Both the position numbers and the translations under genes were made by a program. From NCBI GenBank assembly GCA_016870995.1, contig VFZU01000007.1:48921-112920 (forward strand): 64,000 bases of DNA, given 5' to 3'. Under the pieces are notes generated by a model. That model had not been told where the DNA came from. It was given only the letters and a program-made list of their open reading frames with translations, and ran no database searches. Shown in pieces: positions 35,643 to 44,326 of the stretch (position 1 is the stretch's first letter; each line of letters starts with the position of its first letter). This DNA is from Acidobacteriota bacterium (GTDB taxonomy: Bacteria > Acidobacteriota > Terriglobia > Bryobacterales > Bryobacteraceae).

Positions 35643-36557
35643 GTGAAGATGAGAACGGTGCCAATCGCCGTCTCAGTGATCATACCGACTTATGCGCGAG
35701 CCAAGCAGTTGCGGAGGTGTGTTGAAAGCGTTTTGGCTTCGCGATTGGACCGGGGAGCCTTTGAGGTGATTGTGGTGGATGACGGGAGCCCGGAGAGCAT
35801 GGCGTGGGTGGAGAGTGAATATGGGGTGAGATGTTTGCGGCTGGCAAATGGGGGACCGGCCCGCGCGAGGAATTCAGGGGCGAAGGTGGCGGAGGGAGGC
35901 TTGCTGGCATTTGTGGATGATGATTGCGTGGTGGATTCCGAGTGGCTGGGGGCATTGCTTGAGGCGAACCGGGCGAATCCCGAGGCGGCCTTGGGTGGAG
36001 TGGTTGTGAATGGGTTGAAGGCGAACCTGTACGCCGAGGCGAGCCAGGAGCTGACCAACGCAATTTATGCATACATGCGGAAGTGGCCGAGAGGACCGGA
36101 GCGGTCGTTGGCTCCGTTCTTCACGTCGAACAATCTGGCAGTGCCGAAGCAGCAGTTTGCGGAGCTGGGTGGGTTTGACGAGCGGTTTCCACTGGCAGCG
36201 GCAGAGGACCGGGATTACTGCCGGAGGATAATGGAATGGGGTTGGAAGTTAGTTACTGTTGACGAGGCCGTTGTCGTACATGAGCACGGGATGAACTGGA
36301 AAAGGTATTGCAGGCAGCATTGGAACTATGGTCGCGGCGCATTGCAGATGCGAAAGCTGCTCGATGCAGATGGGAAGCAATACGTGGGGGCGGAGCCGTG
36401 GTGGTTTTATTGGTGGATCTTGCGTTGGCCGTGGAAAGGTCAGGAATGGTGGGAATCTGCTACGCTGAGTGGCTTGATTGGATTGAGCCAAGCGATGACC
36501 GTGGCGGGAGTTTTGAGTGAGGCTATTCGTCCATCCAGGCCGCTTCGGCGGGCGTGA
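35643..36557 (+). CDS. Glycosyltransferase family 2
   Basis: The protein has 304 residues with a GT-A fold. It shows VSVIIPTYARAKQLRRCVES, VIVVDDGSPE, NGGPARARNSGAKVAEGG, and the metal-binding FVDDDCVVD; GGFDERFPLAAAEDRDYCRR is the acceptor/ED region. The GTG at 35643 has AAGGA five bases upstream; ATG 35649 is also in frame. The last 60 residues are hydrophobic and probably associate with the membrane. It lies divergent from the GT4 gene and meets a broken GT2 gene at its 3' end (35-bp overlap). Confidence 0.92.
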   Translation: MKMRTVPIAVSVIIPTYARAKQLRRCVESVLASRLDRGAFEVIVVDDGSPESMAWVESEYGVRCLRLANGGPARARNSGAKVAEGGLLAFVDDDCVVDSEWLGALLEANRANPEAALGGVVVNGLKANLYAEASQELTNAIYAYMRKWPRGPERSLAPFFTSNNLAVPKQQFAELGGFDERFPLAAAEDRDYCRRIMEWGWKLVTVDEAVVVHEHGMNWKRYCRQHWNYGRGALQMRKLLDADGKQYVGAEPWWFYWWILRWPWKGQEWWESATLSGLIGLSQAMTVAGVLSEAIRPSRPLRRA

Positions 36558-37490
36558 CGTGGAGCCGCTTGTTGGTCTCGTAATGATCGAGTGCGGCAAG
36601 CGATTTCCCTGGGCCAAGGAGATATCCCGCGGCCTGACCGATCGCGTCGAAGCAGAGACCTGCAAAGAAACAGGGATAGATTCGAAAGCCGAGCCTTTGT
36701 AATTGTGGCTTCCATTCAGCGAGCAAGCGGACGAAACGGAGAGGTGGAATCAGAGGGGAGCCAAGAAAATAGATGAGCCGAAGAGGGAAGGACCAATGGT
36801 TTTGAATGGCACGGTGATGAGCGTATAAGCGGCCACCGTTGTAGCGGACCAGGAAATCTGAGCGCCAACTGGAGGAGTTTATGTGTTTGATCATGGCCTC
36901 AGCGCATACCAGAAAACGCGCGCCGCGAGCGCGGAGGCGATCGTAGAGCGTGGACTCGCGGACAAGATCGCCGGGATTTAGTGGGCCCTCGGCCAAGAGA
37001 AAATCGCGACGAAAGCTGATGTTGTGGCCGGGTACAGCGGGTACTTCTCTGGTGAGAACTCCCTGCGTGAATGGGCCGAAGGATAGCAAGATGTTGCTCT
37101 GACTCCAATACGTAGAGGGATTCGCATTTTCAAGGACAGAGGCTACCGCTGCGTAGGGCCCATCGAAAGCTCGGATCAGATTTTGAGCCCAATCGGGATA
37201 CGGGTAAGCATGATCTTCCATGTGGGCGACGATCGGGGCAGAGGCCTGATTGACCGCAGTTGCAGCGGCACGATCCACAGCGGGGATGGGCCAAATTCAA
37301 AGACGCGGACGCTGTGAAAGCCATTGAGTTCACCCGGGCGAGCGTCGTCAAGAGCCTGGTGTGAAGTGGCGACGATGAGCAGTTCGATGGAGGAAGCGAT
37401 GGTTTAATCGCGGAGGTGTCTGATGGCTCGGCGCAGGAACTGGAAGCGGTAGGGCGTGACAAGGACGACGGAAAGACTAGGCGAGTTCAA
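36523..37490 (-). pseudogene. Glycosyltransferase family 2, broken by a stop and a frameshift
   Basis: Starting from TTG 37490, which overlaps the Gfo/Idh stop in TTGA, the frame reads NSPSLSVVLVTPYRFQFLRR and HLRD, then TAA, then TIASSIELLIVATSHQALDD and FHSVRVFEFGP. One missing base near 37285-37290 shifts the frame, after which the open frame continues PAVDRAAATAVNQASAPIVA, HMEDHAYPYPDWAQ, and the C-terminal half to 36523. The domain order and motifs are those of a GT2 enzyme with a membrane-associated end. Two independent lesions favour a real pseudogene. Confidence 0.8.
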
Positions 37491-38467
37491 TGGGAGATCC
37501 GATCGAGGAGTTGTTGCGCGATGAGGCCATCTTCAAAGTCAGGATGAGTGTTGCGGCCTGATTCGATGGAAGCGAGGAATGCGCTGAGAGAGAGCGCGAA
37601 GGAAGGTTCGTAGCCAGGGCCGTGGATGAGATTCGCTGGGAGTAGGGCGCGGACGCCGCGGAGGATTTTTTCGGCTCGCGACCAATGGTGGTGAGGGGGG
37701 CGGAATGAGGGAGCGGCGTCGAGGTAGCGCTCGAAGGAGAGGCTGCCTTGGGGGCCGAGAGCTTCGAGTCGAAAGGTATCGGTGGTGTTGAGCGAGAAGG
37801 TGCCCTCCATGAGAATGCCGGATTGGTTCTGACAGTGGAGGAGAGCGGTGTGCGGGATGTTGCCCTGGTGGATGGCACTGATGGACGTAATGGGTTCGTC
37901 AAAGAGAAAACGGAAGAGATCGATGTGGTGAGTTGCGAGATCGAGCAGGACGCCGCCGCCCGAGTTGGGAGCGAGCTTCCAATTGGCCTGATGGGCACCT
38001 CTGGTGGTGAAGGTGGTGCGGAGGATCGAAGGCGGGCCAATGCGGCCAGCACGGAGCTGATCGCGAAGGGCAACGATCGTGGGGTGGAAGCGGAAGTTGA
38101 AACCGATTCGGTTGACGAGGTTCGGCTTTGAGGCTGCGGCGAGGGCCTCGGCGTCCGCAGTGGTAGCGGCCAGAGGTTTCTCGATGTAGAGATGGAGATT
38201 GCGCTCGAGGGCGGCAAGACCGCACAGAGCGTGGAGCGCGGGAGGGAGGCAGATAACGAGGGCGTCGAGGTCTGTCTTCTCGAGGAGCTGTTGCCAGGAT
38301 TCGAAGATGGTGGCGTTGGGGGCGAGGAGCTTCAGGGATGCGTGACGCGCAGTATCGGCTTCGGCGAGAGCGACGAGGCGGCAGCGAGGGTTGGCGGCAA
38401 GGATTGGGATGTGGAAGTGAGAGGCGATAGCACCGCAGCCCGCGACGGCAATTCGAGGTTGTTTCAT
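37487..38467 (-). CDS. Gfo/Idh/MocA family oxidoreductase
   Basis: The protein has 326 residues. The Rossmann domain starts PRIAVAGCGAIASHFHIPIL, with the nicotinamide-side EKP motif in LYIEKPLAATT; the C-terminal domain has GGGVLLDLATHHIDLFRFLF. Members oxidise or reduce sugars or inositols using NAD(P). The neighbours (isomerase, GNAT, glycosyltransferases) suggest a role in making an unusual nucleotide sugar or in sugar uptake. The start overlaps the GNAT stop by 4 bp and the stop overlaps the start of the GT2 pseudogene, so it is inside a coupled operon. Confidence 0.92.
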   Translation of the reverse strand: MKQPRIAVAGCGAIASHFHIPILAANPRCRLVALAEADTARHASLKLLAPNATIFESWQQLLEKTDLDALVICLPPALHALCGLAALERNLHLYIEKPLAATTADAEALAAASKPNLVNRIGFNFRFHPTIVALRDQLRAGRIGPPSILRTTFTTRGAHQANWKLAPNSGGGVLLDLATHHIDLFRFLFDEPITSISAIHQGNIPHTALLHCQNQSGILMEGTFSLNTTDTFRLEALGPQGSLSFERYLDAAPSFRPPHHHWSRAEKILRGVRALLPANLIHGPGYEPSFALSLSAFLASIESGRNTHPDFEDGLIAQQLLDRISH

Positions 38468-38985
38468 GAACCGAGATGCTTGTAAAGGATCGTTGTCGGC
38501 TCGAAGGAGGTCGATGTGGAGTTGAGGGCGTAGCCGGGGATGATGCCGGCTTGGTGATAGCCGAGGTCTTCATAGAGAGCCTGAGCATGGCTGCCGGTGA
38601 CGGTGTCGAGTGTGAGTAGGGTGCGGTTGTGGTTTGTCGCTTGTTGTTCGAGCTCAAGCATGAGCGATCGGGCGATGCCCTGGCGGCGGGCGTCGGGATG
38701 GACGAGGAGCTTTGCGACGTCGGCGCGGTGGGGCTGGTTGGGTGGCGTGTCGAGGAGGAGTTGGACGGCGCCGGCAATTTGATGATTCTGTGTGGCGGCG
38801 ATGAGGATGCGATTGCCTTGCGTGATTTGTGGGGCGACTTTGGTGAGCCACCATTGCTTTGCGTCTTCATGCTCGAAGGGGAGGACGAAGCTGACGCTTG
38901 CGCCGGTGTGGACGCAAGCGTGGAGGAGCGTGGCGAGTTGGTCGAGCTGATCGTTCGTGATCGTTGTGATCGGTTCGATGGTCAT
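38464..38985 (-). CDS. GNAT family N-acetyltransferase
   Basis: The protein has 173 residues. It has the acetyl-CoA loop of GNAT enzymes in VHPDARRQGIARSLMLELEQ (R/Q-x-x-G-x-A/G), preceded by the strand ADVAKLLV and followed by LTLDTVTGSHAQALYEDLGY. The substrate is unknown; in a sugar operon it may acetylate an amino sugar. ATG 38985 was chosen because it overlaps the isomerase stop in TGATG; the open frame extends further but the N-terminus then loses similarity. The stop overlaps the Gfo/Idh start. Confidence 0.9.
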   Translation of the reverse strand: MTIEPITTITNDQLDQLATLLHACVHTGASVSFVLPFEHEDAKQWWLTKVAPQITQGNRILIAATQNHQIAGAVQLLLDTPPNQPHRADVAKLLVHPDARRQGIARSLMLELEQQATNHNRTLLTLDTVTGSHAQALYEDLGYHQAGIIPGYALNSTSTSFEPTTILYKHLGS

Positions 38986-39902
38986 CAGGCGAGAGCGTCC
39001 TGGCAGTAGCGGACGCACTTTTTCATTTCGTCGAGGACGGTGGAGCCTTCGGGGGTTGTGTATTCGTATTCGATGCTGGCAGGGAATTTGTATTGGTTAC
39101 GCTTGAGGGTCTGGAGGATTTGCTTGAGGGGCGTTTCCCCTTGGCCCCAGGGCATGTTGGGACCGCCCTGGCCGTTTGCGGGCGCTTTGCGGTCTTTGAG
39201 GTGGAGGCTGGAGATGCGGCTTGCGTATTTTTCGATGAGAGGAACCGGGGATTCGCCGTTGACGCCGAAGTAGTGGCCGACGTCGAAGTTGAGAGCAGTG
39301 TAAGGCGAGGCGTTGAGGACTTTGTCGAAGCCGGAAGAGCCGCCCTGGCCGTGGGTGTGGAAGGCGATGTTGAGCTTGCGTTTGGCAGCGAATTGAGCGA
39401 CGCGGGCGAGGTGGGCATCGTCGGTGGGAATCTCCATGGTGATGTGATTGGCCCCGAGGGTTTCAGCGACGTTCCAGATGTATTCGTATTCGGCGTCGGG
39501 CATGGTGGGAGTGGGAGGGAGTTTGAAGGCGTAGATGTCGATGCCCGCGTCGTTGTACATTTTGCGGAATTCTTTGAACTTGTCCATGGAGGCGGACTGA
39601 CGCCATTGAGAGACTTCGGCGGCGGCTTTGCGGCGGGCGTCCATCTGATCGGGAGTGGGGCGGCCCTGGGGCAGGGCTGGCGCGCCGGCGAAGGACTCGG
39701 CGGCGTTGCTCATGAGTTCGATGGCGCTGATGTTGCAATCGAGGCAGTACTGGAGGGTTTCTTTGGCACCGCCGGGGAGAGCGCGGAAGCTATAGGTGAT
39801 GGCTCCGATTTGAACGCCTTGGAAGCGCGAGTTGGGCTTTGCCGCGGCGGCGAGAGTGGAGGCTGCGGCGAGTTGAGTGAAGGCGCGGCGGGAGAGCAGC
39901 AT
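38985..39902 (-). CDS. TAT-exported sugar phosphate isomerase/epimerase family protein
   Basis: The protein has 305 residues. The N-terminus (LLSRRAFTQLAAASTLAAAA) is a twin-arginine signal. The TIM barrel follows the xylose isomerase-like pattern: IGAITYSFRALPG, HITMEIPTDDA, IAFHTHGQGG with the metal His, NFDVGHYFGVNGE, and SSLHLKDRK. These exported family members are abundant in Acidobacteria and Planctomycetes; their substrates are not known. It is the first gene of a four-gene coupled operon with GNAT, Gfo/Idh and GT2. Confidence 0.9.
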   Translation of the reverse strand: MLLSRRAFTQLAAASTLAAAAKPNSRFQGVQIGAITYSFRALPGGAKETLQYCLDCNISAIELMSNAAESFAGAPALPQGRPTPDQMDARRKAAAEVSQWRQSASMDKFKEFRKMYNDAGIDIYAFKLPPTPTMPDAEYEYIWNVAETLGANHITMEIPTDDAHLARVAQFAAKRKLNIAFHTHGQGGSSGFDKVLNASPYTALNFDVGHYFGVNGESPVPLIEKYASRISSLHLKDRKAPANGQGGPNMPWGQGETPLKQILQTLKRNQYKFPASIEYEYTTPEGSTVLDEMKKCVRYCQDALA

Positions 39903-39944
39903 GGGGCTATTGTAGCGAGATGGTACTTTTCATGGAATCGTAAA

Positions 39945-39973
39945 TTGACAGGGTGGCTGGGGGTCGGTAGGGT
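39945..39973 (+). promoter_or_regulatory. Probable sigma-70 promoter of the nuclease gene
   Basis: A consensus -35 box TTGACA (39945-39950) is followed after 17 bp by TAGGGT (39968-39973), a weak -10 box. A GGAGGG ribosome-binding site lies 5 bp before ATG 40009. Confidence 0.5.
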
Positions 39974-40008
39974 GGAATCTGAGCCTGTTTTTAATTTGGA
40001 GGGTGTTC

Positions 40009-43000
40009 ATGCGTAGTCTCTTTTCTGTTGTGGGATTGGTGTGTTTGGGCGGGTCGCTGTTTGGGCAGTGTGTCTCGCTGACGAGCGGGACGCCGTATAC
40101 GCAGAATTTTAATGGGTTGGCAACTACTAACCCGGCTGTCGCGCCAAACAACAACACTTGGACGGACAACAGCACGATTCAAGGCTGGTATTCAAGCCGG
40201 ACAACGTATTTGGCAGGGACTGGGAGTTCGAACACAGGATCTCTGTATAGCTTTGGTTCGGGTGTGCTGACCGAGCGATCACTCGGTAGCGTGGCGAGCG
40301 GGAGCACGGGGATTATCCGGTACGGTGTGTGTCTTGAGAATCCTTTGGGCAGCGGTGTGACGATTACGCAGTTGACGATTGGCTACACAGGGAAGCAGTG
40401 GAGGAATGGGGGCAATGTAGCGCAGCATGCTTTGACCTTTGCGCAGCAGGTGTTCAGCGGGGCACCGAATTTGACGACGGGGACGTTTACCGATGTGGCT
40501 TCGCTCTCATTTACAGGACCGATTGCGACAGCGACAGCTAGTGCGCTTGATGGAAACTTGCCAGCGAATCGCATGGCGATTGGCGGGAATTTGAATGTGA
40601 ACATTCCGGCGGGCTCGCGGATTGTTTTGCGCTGGGAAGATCTCAATGACGCAGGCAACGACCATGGTCTGGCGATCGATGATTTGAGTGTTTCGGTGAC
40701 CGCGTCGAGCGCGGCGAGCTTAAGCCTGTCGGTGAATAGTTTGAGCCTGAGCGAGGGCAATGCGGGGACGACGAATTTTGGCTTTACGGTGTCGATGACG
40801 GGAGGAGTGGCTCCGGTTGGCGGGATCAGCTTTACGGCGCAGACCGCGGATGGCACGGCGAATGCGGGGACGGACTATATCGCTGTGAATGGGCCGTTTA
40901 CGATCGCCGAGGGGCAATCGTCGACGACGGTGACCGTGCAGGTGGTCGGCGAGACCGTGCCTGAGGGTAACGAGACGTTTAGCTTGACCATTTCAAACCC
41001 TTCGGGTGGGGCAACAATTGCAAGCGGCGGTGGGACGGGAACCGGGACAATTTTGAACAACGACATCGCGACGGTCACAATTAGCAGTATTCAGGGGAGC
41101 TCGACTCAGTCTCCGTTTGTTGGGCAGACCGTGGCAACGACGGGCATTGTGACGTATGTCACGAACAATGGATATTTCATACAGGATCCGATTGGAGACG
41201 CGAACCTGATGACATCGGAAGGGATTCTTGTTTTCACAGGGACGAGCGGTGCAAAGCCGAATGTTGGAGACAGGGTGTTAGTGAGCGGGCCAATTGAAGA
41301 ATTCGGTTCCACAACGAATACGAATTCGTCGAGCTTCAATCCCGCTCGATTGACGATCACAGAGTTTGGATCGGCGTCGACGTTTAGCGTGTTGAGCAGT
41401 GGGAATGCGCTTCCGGCCTCGGTGGTATTGACAGCGGCGGATTTGAACCCGGCGTTTGTGATTGATGACACAAATGAGTTCTCGAAGGTGGAGGCGCTCG
41501 AGAAGTATGAGGGGATGCGCGTGCAAGTTGGGGATTTGCGAGTGACTCAATCGACGGACTTGGGCGGCGTTTTCTTTGCCGTGTTGAACAGCTATGCGGG
41601 ATCGCCGGTGAGGGAAATCGGTATTCCTAAGAATCAGGTCTATCCGACTGTGCCGGGAAGCTTGCCGGTTGGTGCGCCGCGCTTTGATGCGAATCAAGAA
41701 GTGATCGCGGTAGATACGGATGGGAATCGCGGGCTTACGCAGGCGATCCTCGGCACGGGACAAGTTGTTACAGGGCCAATTACGGGCGTGCTTGATTACG
41801 GGCCGAACCGTCATCAGATTTTGCCTGATGCGGCTTTGAATTTGGCGACGCAGGTATTGCCGGTGCGTGGTGTGCGGGCGAAGACTTCAGAAGAATTCAC
41901 GGTGGCATCGATGAACGTGGAAGGGTTTACGAACACGCCGGAACGATTGGCCCGGATTGCGAATTCGATTGTGGGGCCGGTGGGAACGCCGGACATTATC
42001 GGGTTGCAGGAAGTGAACTCCGCGGCTAACTTGACGGCTCTGGCGACAAAGGTGAATACGTTGCTTGGTTCGGCGACTCCTGCGGTGGGCCCGTACATCA
42101 CTTATTTCGGAACGACGACCGATGCGGGTTTCCGCAATGGGTATTTGGTGAATTCGACGCGGTTTACGCCGCAGGCGGGATCGCTGAGTGAAGTGTTGCC
42201 GTTTGATGGACGAGCACCGCTGGTTTTGAAGGGGACTGTGACGCTCAACATTGCGAACTATCCGCTGACGGTGATTAACAACCACTTGAAGTCGTTGATC
42301 GGCTCAGACTACATTACGGACAACAGCGACCGTGAGAAGCGTCGCGGGCAAGCCGTGGCATTAGCGAACGATGTGCAGACGCGAGTGCTGGGCGGTGAAA
42401 ACGTTGTGATGACCGGCGACTGGAACGCATTTTTGTTCAATGACGGCCTGGTGGATTTGATCAATACCGTGGCGGGGCAGCCAGCACCTTGCACCCAAGT
42501 GCTGATTTGCATTCCAGATGTTTGGAGCCACACGTTGTTGTACCCCGAAGAGCTTTACTTGCCGGCGAGCGAGCGGTACACATTTTTGTTCCGCGGAGAC
42601 CGGCAGGCGCTGGACCATGTGTTGGCGAGCCCGAGTGTGCAGCCGCGATTGTCTGGCTATCAGGTGGCGCACGTAAACGCGGAGTATCCGCCGAGCTTCA
42701 AGAGCAATGAGGCACTGGCCACACGGTATAGCGACCATGATCATCCGGTGCTGTTTTTGAAATTTCCAGCCGCTTCGACGGTGAATGTCACGGTGACCGC
42801 TTCGGCACCGACCTTCAACCGGTCGACGCAAGTGTTTACGTCAATCCTGACGCTGCGCAACAATGGCGGCACAGCGATCACGGATCGTGTGCATGTGGTA
42901 CTGAGGGATCTGCCCGCGAATGTGACGGCGCAGAACTCGGCCGGGACTTATCAGGGAGCGCCCTATCTATTTACGGATAGCGACATCGCCGCCAATGGCG

Positions 43001-43086
43001 GAACAGCGACCGTGGTGCTGCAATATCGGAACACGGGCGGCGTGGTGAGCTATACACCGCAGGTGATCGTCGGCAACTTGAACTAG
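40009..43086 (+). CDS. Secreted endonuclease/exonuclease/phosphatase-fold nuclease with Calx-beta domain
   Basis: The protein has 1025 residues. A signal peptide ends near GGSLFGQ. Residues 25-230 are a lectin-like beta domain; 235-350 form a Calx-beta repeat (TADGTANAGTDYIAVNGPFT); 350-620 contain an OB-like domain (VGQTVATTGIVTYVTNNGYF). Residues 620-920 are the EEP nuclease: VASMNVEGFTN, IIGLQEVNS, NNHLKS, GDWNAF and YSDHDHPVLF. This is the layout of ExeM/NucH extracellular DNases. The C-terminal 100 residues are a conserved Ig-like repeat. GTG 40003 is in frame, but the GGAGGG box fits ATG 40009. A PEP-CTERM gene follows after 21 bp. Confidence 0.9.
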   Translation: MRSLFSVVGLVCLGGSLFGQCVSLTSGTPYTQNFNGLATTNPAVAPNNNTWTDNSTIQGWYSSRTTYLAGTGSSNTGSLYSFGSGVLTERSLGSVASGSTGIIRYGVCLENPLGSGVTITQLTIGYTGKQWRNGGNVAQHALTFAQQVFSGAPNLTTGTFTDVASLSFTGPIATATASALDGNLPANRMAIGGNLNVNIPAGSRIVLRWEDLNDAGNDHGLAIDDLSVSVTASSAASLSLSVNSLSLSEGNAGTTNFGFTVSMTGGVAPVGGISFTAQTADGTANAGTDYIAVNGPFTIAEGQSSTTVTVQVVGETVPEGNETFSLTISNPSGGATIASGGGTGTGTILNNDIATVTISSIQGSSTQSPFVGQTVATTGIVTYVTNNGYFIQDPIGDANLMTSEGILVFTGTSGAKPNVGDRVLVSGPIEEFGSTTNTNSSSFNPARLTITEFGSASTFSVLSSGNALPASVVLTAADLNPAFVIDDTNEFSKVEALEKYEGMRVQVGDLRVTQSTDLGGVFFAVLNSYAGSPVREIGIPKNQVYPTVPGSLPVGAPRFDANQEVIAVDTDGNRGLTQAILGTGQVVTGPITGVLDYGPNRHQILPDAALNLATQVLPVRGVRAKTSEEFTVASMNVEGFTNTPERLARIANSIVGPVGTPDIIGLQEVNSAANLTALATKVNTLLGSATPAVGPYITYFGTTTDAGFRNGYLVNSTRFTPQAGSLSEVLPFDGRAPLVLKGTVTLNIANYPLTVINNHLKSLIGSDYITDNSDREKRRGQAVALANDVQTRVLGGENVVMTGDWNAFLFNDGLVDLINTVAGQPAPCTQVLICIPDVWSHTLLYPEELYLPASERYTFLFRGDRQALDHVLASPSVQPRLSGYQVAHVNAEYPPSFKSNEALATRYSDHDHPVLFLKFPAASTVNVTVTASAPTFNRSTQVFTSILTLRNNGGTAITDRVHVVLRDLPANVTAQNSAGTYQGAPYLFTDSDIAANGGTATVVLQYRNTGGVVSYTPQVIVGNLN

Positions 43087-43107
43087 CAAAACAGAAAGAA
43101 CAAGAAC

Positions 43108-43692
43108 ATGAAATATCTACTTCATTTGGCCGCGATTGCGGCGTTGAGCATTGGCTCTTTAACGGCAGGGACGCTGCAGTATCAAGTGGCGGTGAATACC
43201 GCGGGGCTGACGGACTTGGCCGAAATTGACTTCGAACTTGTGCCCGCGCCGGGTGTTCCGCTGGTGGTGGAAGCGATCGTCAGCGGGTTTACGCCGCAGG
43301 CAAGTCTGACGGGTGTGGAAGGGCTCTACCTTGGAGCGCCCGTAGGGTCAGTAACTGGTACGTTGAACATGAACAATGCCGCAGGTAGCGATGGCTATTA
43401 TGCCGGCTACACGCCTGGCAATGTGTTTCAGTTCTTGCTGACGCTGACGGGTGCGGGTGTTGGAGCAGGGGCAGGCGGAACGGTGGAAACTGGATTTCGC
43501 CTGATTCTGCTCGACAGCAACCTGGCCCCGGTGGCGGGTGGAACCGTTGTTGAGATCTTGCTGGCTGGCAATGGAACGCCCACGGTCACAGTGAATCAGC
43601 AGATTGCCTCAGCGACGCTGATTCCAGAGCCTTCAACGTGGATGATATTCAGCGGCGCCGCGCTACTGTTTGTGCGGCGGCTTAAAGCCTAA
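43108..43692 (+). CDS. PEP-CTERM sorting-domain protein
   Basis: The protein has 194 residues. It has a signal peptide (MKYLLHLAAIAALSIGSLTAG), a beta-rich middle with Gly/Ala-rich segments, and the C-terminal sorting signal IPEPSTWMIFSGAALLFVRR: a PEP motif, a hydrophobic stretch and basic residues. Such proteins are processed by an exosortase (EpsH/XrtA type) and appear in exopolysaccharide-making Gram-negative bacteria. It probably shares a transcript with the nuclease gene. The 3' end overlaps the TetR gene by 11 bp. Confidence 0.93.
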   Translation: MKYLLHLAAIAALSIGSLTAGTLQYQVAVNTAGLTDLAEIDFELVPAPGVPLVVEAIVSGFTPQASLTGVEGLYLGAPVGSVTGTLNMNNAAGSDGYYAGYTPGNVFQFLLTLTGAGVGAGAGGTVETGFRLILLDSNLAPVAGGTVVEILLAGNGTPTVTVNQQIASATLIPEPSTWMIFSGAALLFVRRLKA

Positions 43693-44275
43693 GCAGATAG
43701 GCGGCGAGTAATTCCTTGAGCTCGCTGAGGATGACCTGGCGGTCTTTGGGAGTGGGTTGTCGGTAGGCGAAGTCGATGAGGCGGTCGCCTACTTCGGCTG
43801 CGATGCGGATGCGGATTTGGATGGTCTTGCCTGGCTTGAGCCCGAGCTTCTCGATGAGGAGACCCTGGAGGATGCCGTCAGCCCCTGATTGCTGTTCGCG
43901 GGTTTGATCGCTGATGTGGCGGCCGAGGGCGAGCTCGCGGAAGTGGGGCTTGGCGTCGAGGAATGCAATGTAAGAGTCGAGGATGCGGTCGAGGGATTTG
44001 CGCGGGGTGAAGAGAAGCTGGCGGGCTTTGAGGTTGTCGGAGATTTTCTGGCGGAATTCGGCGAGTTCGCGGACGGCGATGGCGTCGAAGATTTCCTGCT
44101 TGTCGTTGTAAAAGCGGTAGAGCGCGCCGACGGAGAGGCCGGCGGTATCGGCGATGCGGCTGGTGGTGATCTGCTCGAAGGGGATGCGACCGAGGAGGGA
44201 AGAGGCGGCGTCGAGGATCGTATTGACGGTTTCGTTACTGCGGGCCTGGAGGGGGGTGCGGCGGGTGGAGGGCAT
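43682..44275 (-). CDS. TetR/AcrR family regulator
   Basis: The protein has 197 residues. The N-terminal helix-turn-helix is standard: TVNTILDAASSLLGRIPFEQ, then ITTSRIADTAGLSVGALYRF and YNDKQEIFDAIA. The ligand-binding part is helical. ATG 44275 gives a normal N-terminus with a short basic lead (MPSTRRTPLQ). The gene is divergent from hpnH with a 20-bp palindrome in between, so it most likely represses hpnH and its own gene. The ligand may be a lipid or hopanoid, by context only. Confidence 0.92.
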   Translation of the reverse strand: MPSTRRTPLQARSNETVNTILDAASSLLGRIPFEQITTSRIADTAGLSVGALYRFYNDKQEIFDAIAVRELAEFRQKISDNLKARQLLFTPRKSLDRILDSYIAFLDAKPHFRELALGRHISDQTREQQSGADGILQGLLIEKLGLKPGKTIQIRIRIAAEVGDRLIDFAYRQPTPKDRQVILSELKELLAAYLLRL

Positions 44276-44292
44276 GGATTTGATTGTAAACG

Positions 44293-44312
44293 CGAATGCG
44301 AGTTCGCATTCG
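44293..44312. promoter_or_regulatory. Palindromic TetR operator
   Basis: A perfect 20-bp palindrome, CGAATGCGA-GT-TCGCATTCG, fills most of the 51-bp gap between the divergent tetR and hpnH starts. Size, symmetry and position fit a TetR-family operator. Confidence 0.75.
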
Positions 44313-44326
44313 TGTAATCTGAAGGT

